Made by a program: the position numbers and the translations under genes
Assembly (NCBI RefSeq): GCF_022767005.1
Contig: NZ_JALEOV010000063.1
Coordinates: 1-33,839, forward strand
Length of the DNA stretch: 33,839 nt
Reading direction: 5' to 3'
From: Peptoniphilus sp.
Lineage (GTDB): Bacteria > Bacillota > Clostridia > Tissierellales > Peptoniphilaceae
Notes under the pieces: model-generated
Seen by the model: only the letters and a program-made list of their open reading frames with translations
Told to the model about the DNA's origin: nothing
Databases searched by the model: none
In this document: piece after piece, positions 32,561-33,839 of the stretch
How the letters are laid out: each line of letters starts with the position of its first letter
How positions within the stretch are numbered: position 1 is the first letter of the stretch

Positions 32561-32600
32561 AATTATTTACAATATAAAATTATTTACAATATATATGTAA
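32561..32600 (-). repeat. Tandem repeat and palindrome in the leader of the Met8-like operon
   Basis: AATTATTTACAATATA occurs twice with a 17-base period (32561-32576 and 32578-32593). The second copy leads into the palindrome TTACA-ATATATA-TGTAA (32584-32600). These lie between the predicted -10 and the ribosome site on the minus strand, so they would be in the leader RNA or serve as an operator. Confidence 0.6.
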
Positions 32601-32611
32601 CACTTAGCTTA

Positions 32612-32620
32612 ATTATACCA
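32612..32620 (-). promoter_or_regulatory. Extended -10 promoter of the Met8-like operon
   Basis: Minus strand TGGTATAAT (32620-32612) is a perfect extended -10; no clear -35. Predicted start near 32605 gives a leader of about 65 bases. Confidence 0.6.
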
Positions 32621-32717
32621 AATATTAAACTAAATTAAGCAAAATATTACATTATTTATAATTTTTCAATTCTAATTATGAAATTTTAATATTTATAAAA
32701 TTTAACAGGTTAATATA

Positions 32718-32726
32718 TGTTATAAT
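32718..32726 (+). promoter_or_regulatory. Extended -10 promoter of the SLH protein gene
   Basis: TGTTATAAT at 32718-32726, about 38 bases before the ATG; no convincing -35. GGAGG lies just ahead of the start codon. Confidence 0.6.
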
Positions 32727-32763
32727 AAAGAAAACACGCTATATAAAAAATGGAGGTTTTATA

Positions 32764-33839
32764 ATGAAATTTAAAAATTTAAGAAGAGTAGCTTCAATTG
32801 GACTTGCAACTATTATGCTTGCACCAAGCGCAACTTTTGCTAAAGAATTTAAAGATGTTAAAAAGAATAATAGATATTCTTGGGCTTACAACGCAATTGA
32901 CATACTAAGTGATAAGAATGTTATTAGCGGGCATCCAGATGGTGAATTTAAACCTGGAGATTCAGTTTCTCTTGAAGAACTTTTACAGCTTATTAAACAA
33001 GTGTTAAATCCAAGTGATGAAGAATTAAAAACTGCACGTGAAAAATATTCAAAAATAGCTAAAGAAAATGGAGTTAATTCTTGGGCAGAAGATGCAATAT
33101 GTTTGGCGCTTCACAGAAATTACTTAAATGAATCTGCATTAAAGAAAGCTTCTGAAAGAGGATTTTTCAAAATTAATCAAAGGGAATATCCAAGTAGAGG
33201 CGACATTGCAATTTTCTTTGCAAGAGCTTTAAACCTAGATGCTAAGGGAAACATTAATCTTTTAAGACATAAAGATCAAAACAAGATGAGTGATACTTTA
33301 AAGGGGTATTTAGCTTCTCTTGTTGACGTAGGTATTTTCTCAGCCACTGGTTCTGATGGAAACTTTGAAGGAGATAGACCTATTACTCGTGCTGAAACTG
33401 CAATAATTACTAAGGCATCTTTTGATTATGCATCAAAAAATACAATAAGTAGTAAGACTGAAAAGAAAAAGGGAACTGTAATTCTTTCTTCAAAACTTAA
33501 TAATGTTAATGTTATTATAATTGAAACAAATAATCAAAAATTTTCTTTTGACATTGACAGCAACACAAAATATAAATTAAAGGACAAAGACATTAAATTA
33601 GAAGACATTAAAGCTGGTCAAGAAGTTGAAATTGAGTATGTAAAGAGCAATAAAGATGATAGAGAAGGTACAGCTAAGTTAATTAATGTAACTAATGCAA
33701 AGATTGACATGGTTGGATATGTAAATTCTAAGGGAACAAATGAAATTACTTTAAGATATAGAGATAATTCAGATACTTTAAACTTTAGAACAACTTCAAA
33801 AATTTCAACTTCAGATACAAAGACTTTTACTCTTGATTC
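32764..33839 (+). CDS. SLH-domain surface protein, C-terminus cut by window edge
   Basis: 358 codons are visible and the frame is open at the right edge. A secretory signal peptide (basic MKFKNLRR, hydrophobic core, likely cleavage after TFA, residue 26) is followed by three S-layer homology repeats: about 28-80 (SWAYNAIDILSDKNVISGHPDGEFKPGD), 103-155 (divergent) and 165-220 (GDRPITRAETAIITKA). SLH repeats anchor proteins to pyruvylated wall polymers. After 230 comes a Lys/Asn/Thr-rich beta-strand region (GTVILSSKLNNVNVIIIETN and following) that resembles repeated small beta domains. GGAGG precedes the ATG. Its cargo function is unknown; the rest of the gene lies outside. Confidence 0.92.
   Translation, partial: MKFKNLRRVASIGLATIMLAPSATFAKEFKDVKKNNRYSWAYNAIDILSDKNVISGHPDGEFKPGDSVSLEELLQLIKQVLNPSDEELKTAREKYSKIAKENGVNSWAEDAICLALHRNYLNESALKKASERGFFKINQREYPSRGDIAIFFARALNLDAKGNINLLRHKDQNKMSDTLKGYLASLVDVGIFSATGSDGNFEGDRPITRAETAIITKASFDYASKNTISSKTEKKKGTVILSSKLNNVNVIIIETNNQKFSFDIDSNTKYKLKDKDIKLEDIKAGQEVEIEYVKSNKDDREGTAKLINVTNAKIDMVGYVNSKGTNEITLRYRDNSDTLNFRTTSKISTSDTKTFTLD

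Overview
The window is AT-rich (long A and T runs, A/T-ending codons, Lys/Ile/Asn/Glu-rich proteins, AGGAGG-type ribosome sites). It looks like a chromosomal segment of a low-GC Gram-positive anaerobe. The dnaX-ybaB-recR block, a fused shikimate operon, an SLH surface protein and the absence of respiratory genes would fit Tissierellia/Peptoniphilaceae (Peptoniphilus, Parvimonas or Anaerococcus-like). That placement is inference; no rRNA or tRNA gene is present to settle it.

Layout. 1-834 (minus strand): a zinc-ribbon protein cut by the left edge and a small Ala/Glu/Lys-rich lipoprotein. 1019-5602 (plus): dnaX-ybaB-recR, a terminator, then ftsH. 5798-7096: an NhaC-superfamily/YuiF-like antiporter or permease. 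7301-10334: a Fur-family regulator (probably Zur) divergent from a znuA-znuC-znuB zinc importer, with a Fur-type box over the importer promoter. 10372-10600: a decayed IS200/IS605 left end that still carries the hairpin hiding the tnpA ribosome site. 10621-10821 (minus): a small membrane protein.

10978-19747 is one tightly overlapping operon: aroB, aroA, aroC, a chorismate mutase-AroE-AroK fusion, aroQ, a pabA-pabB fusion, a type I-beta DAHP synthase and pabC. It encodes all seven steps from PEP plus erythrose-4-phosphate to chorismate, the branch to p-aminobenzoate (folate), and the first step towards Phe/Tyr.

19818-20162 (minus) is an unknown membrane protein. 20422-24032 holds ybaK, a phosphohexomutase, a divergent PfkB-like protein and a cysteine hydrolase. 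24101-28586 holds an SbcD/YhaO-like nuclease, a YhaN-like ATPase with a membrane hairpin in its coiled coil, another metallophosphoesterase and a CYTH protein. 28640-30991 is PEP synthase. Convergent to it, on the minus strand (31126-32539), is a three-gene set: a Met8/CysG-N-like protein, a cupin and a CC-motif HesB-like protein. An SLH-domain surface protein runs off the right edge.

Two regulatory themes recur. At least eight recognisable promoters have an extended -10 (TGnTATAAT) with a weak or unrecognisable -35, and some genes start only about 15 bases after the -10. No CRISPR array, tRNA, rRNA or intact mobile element was seen, and no gene-free stretch exceeds 300 bases.
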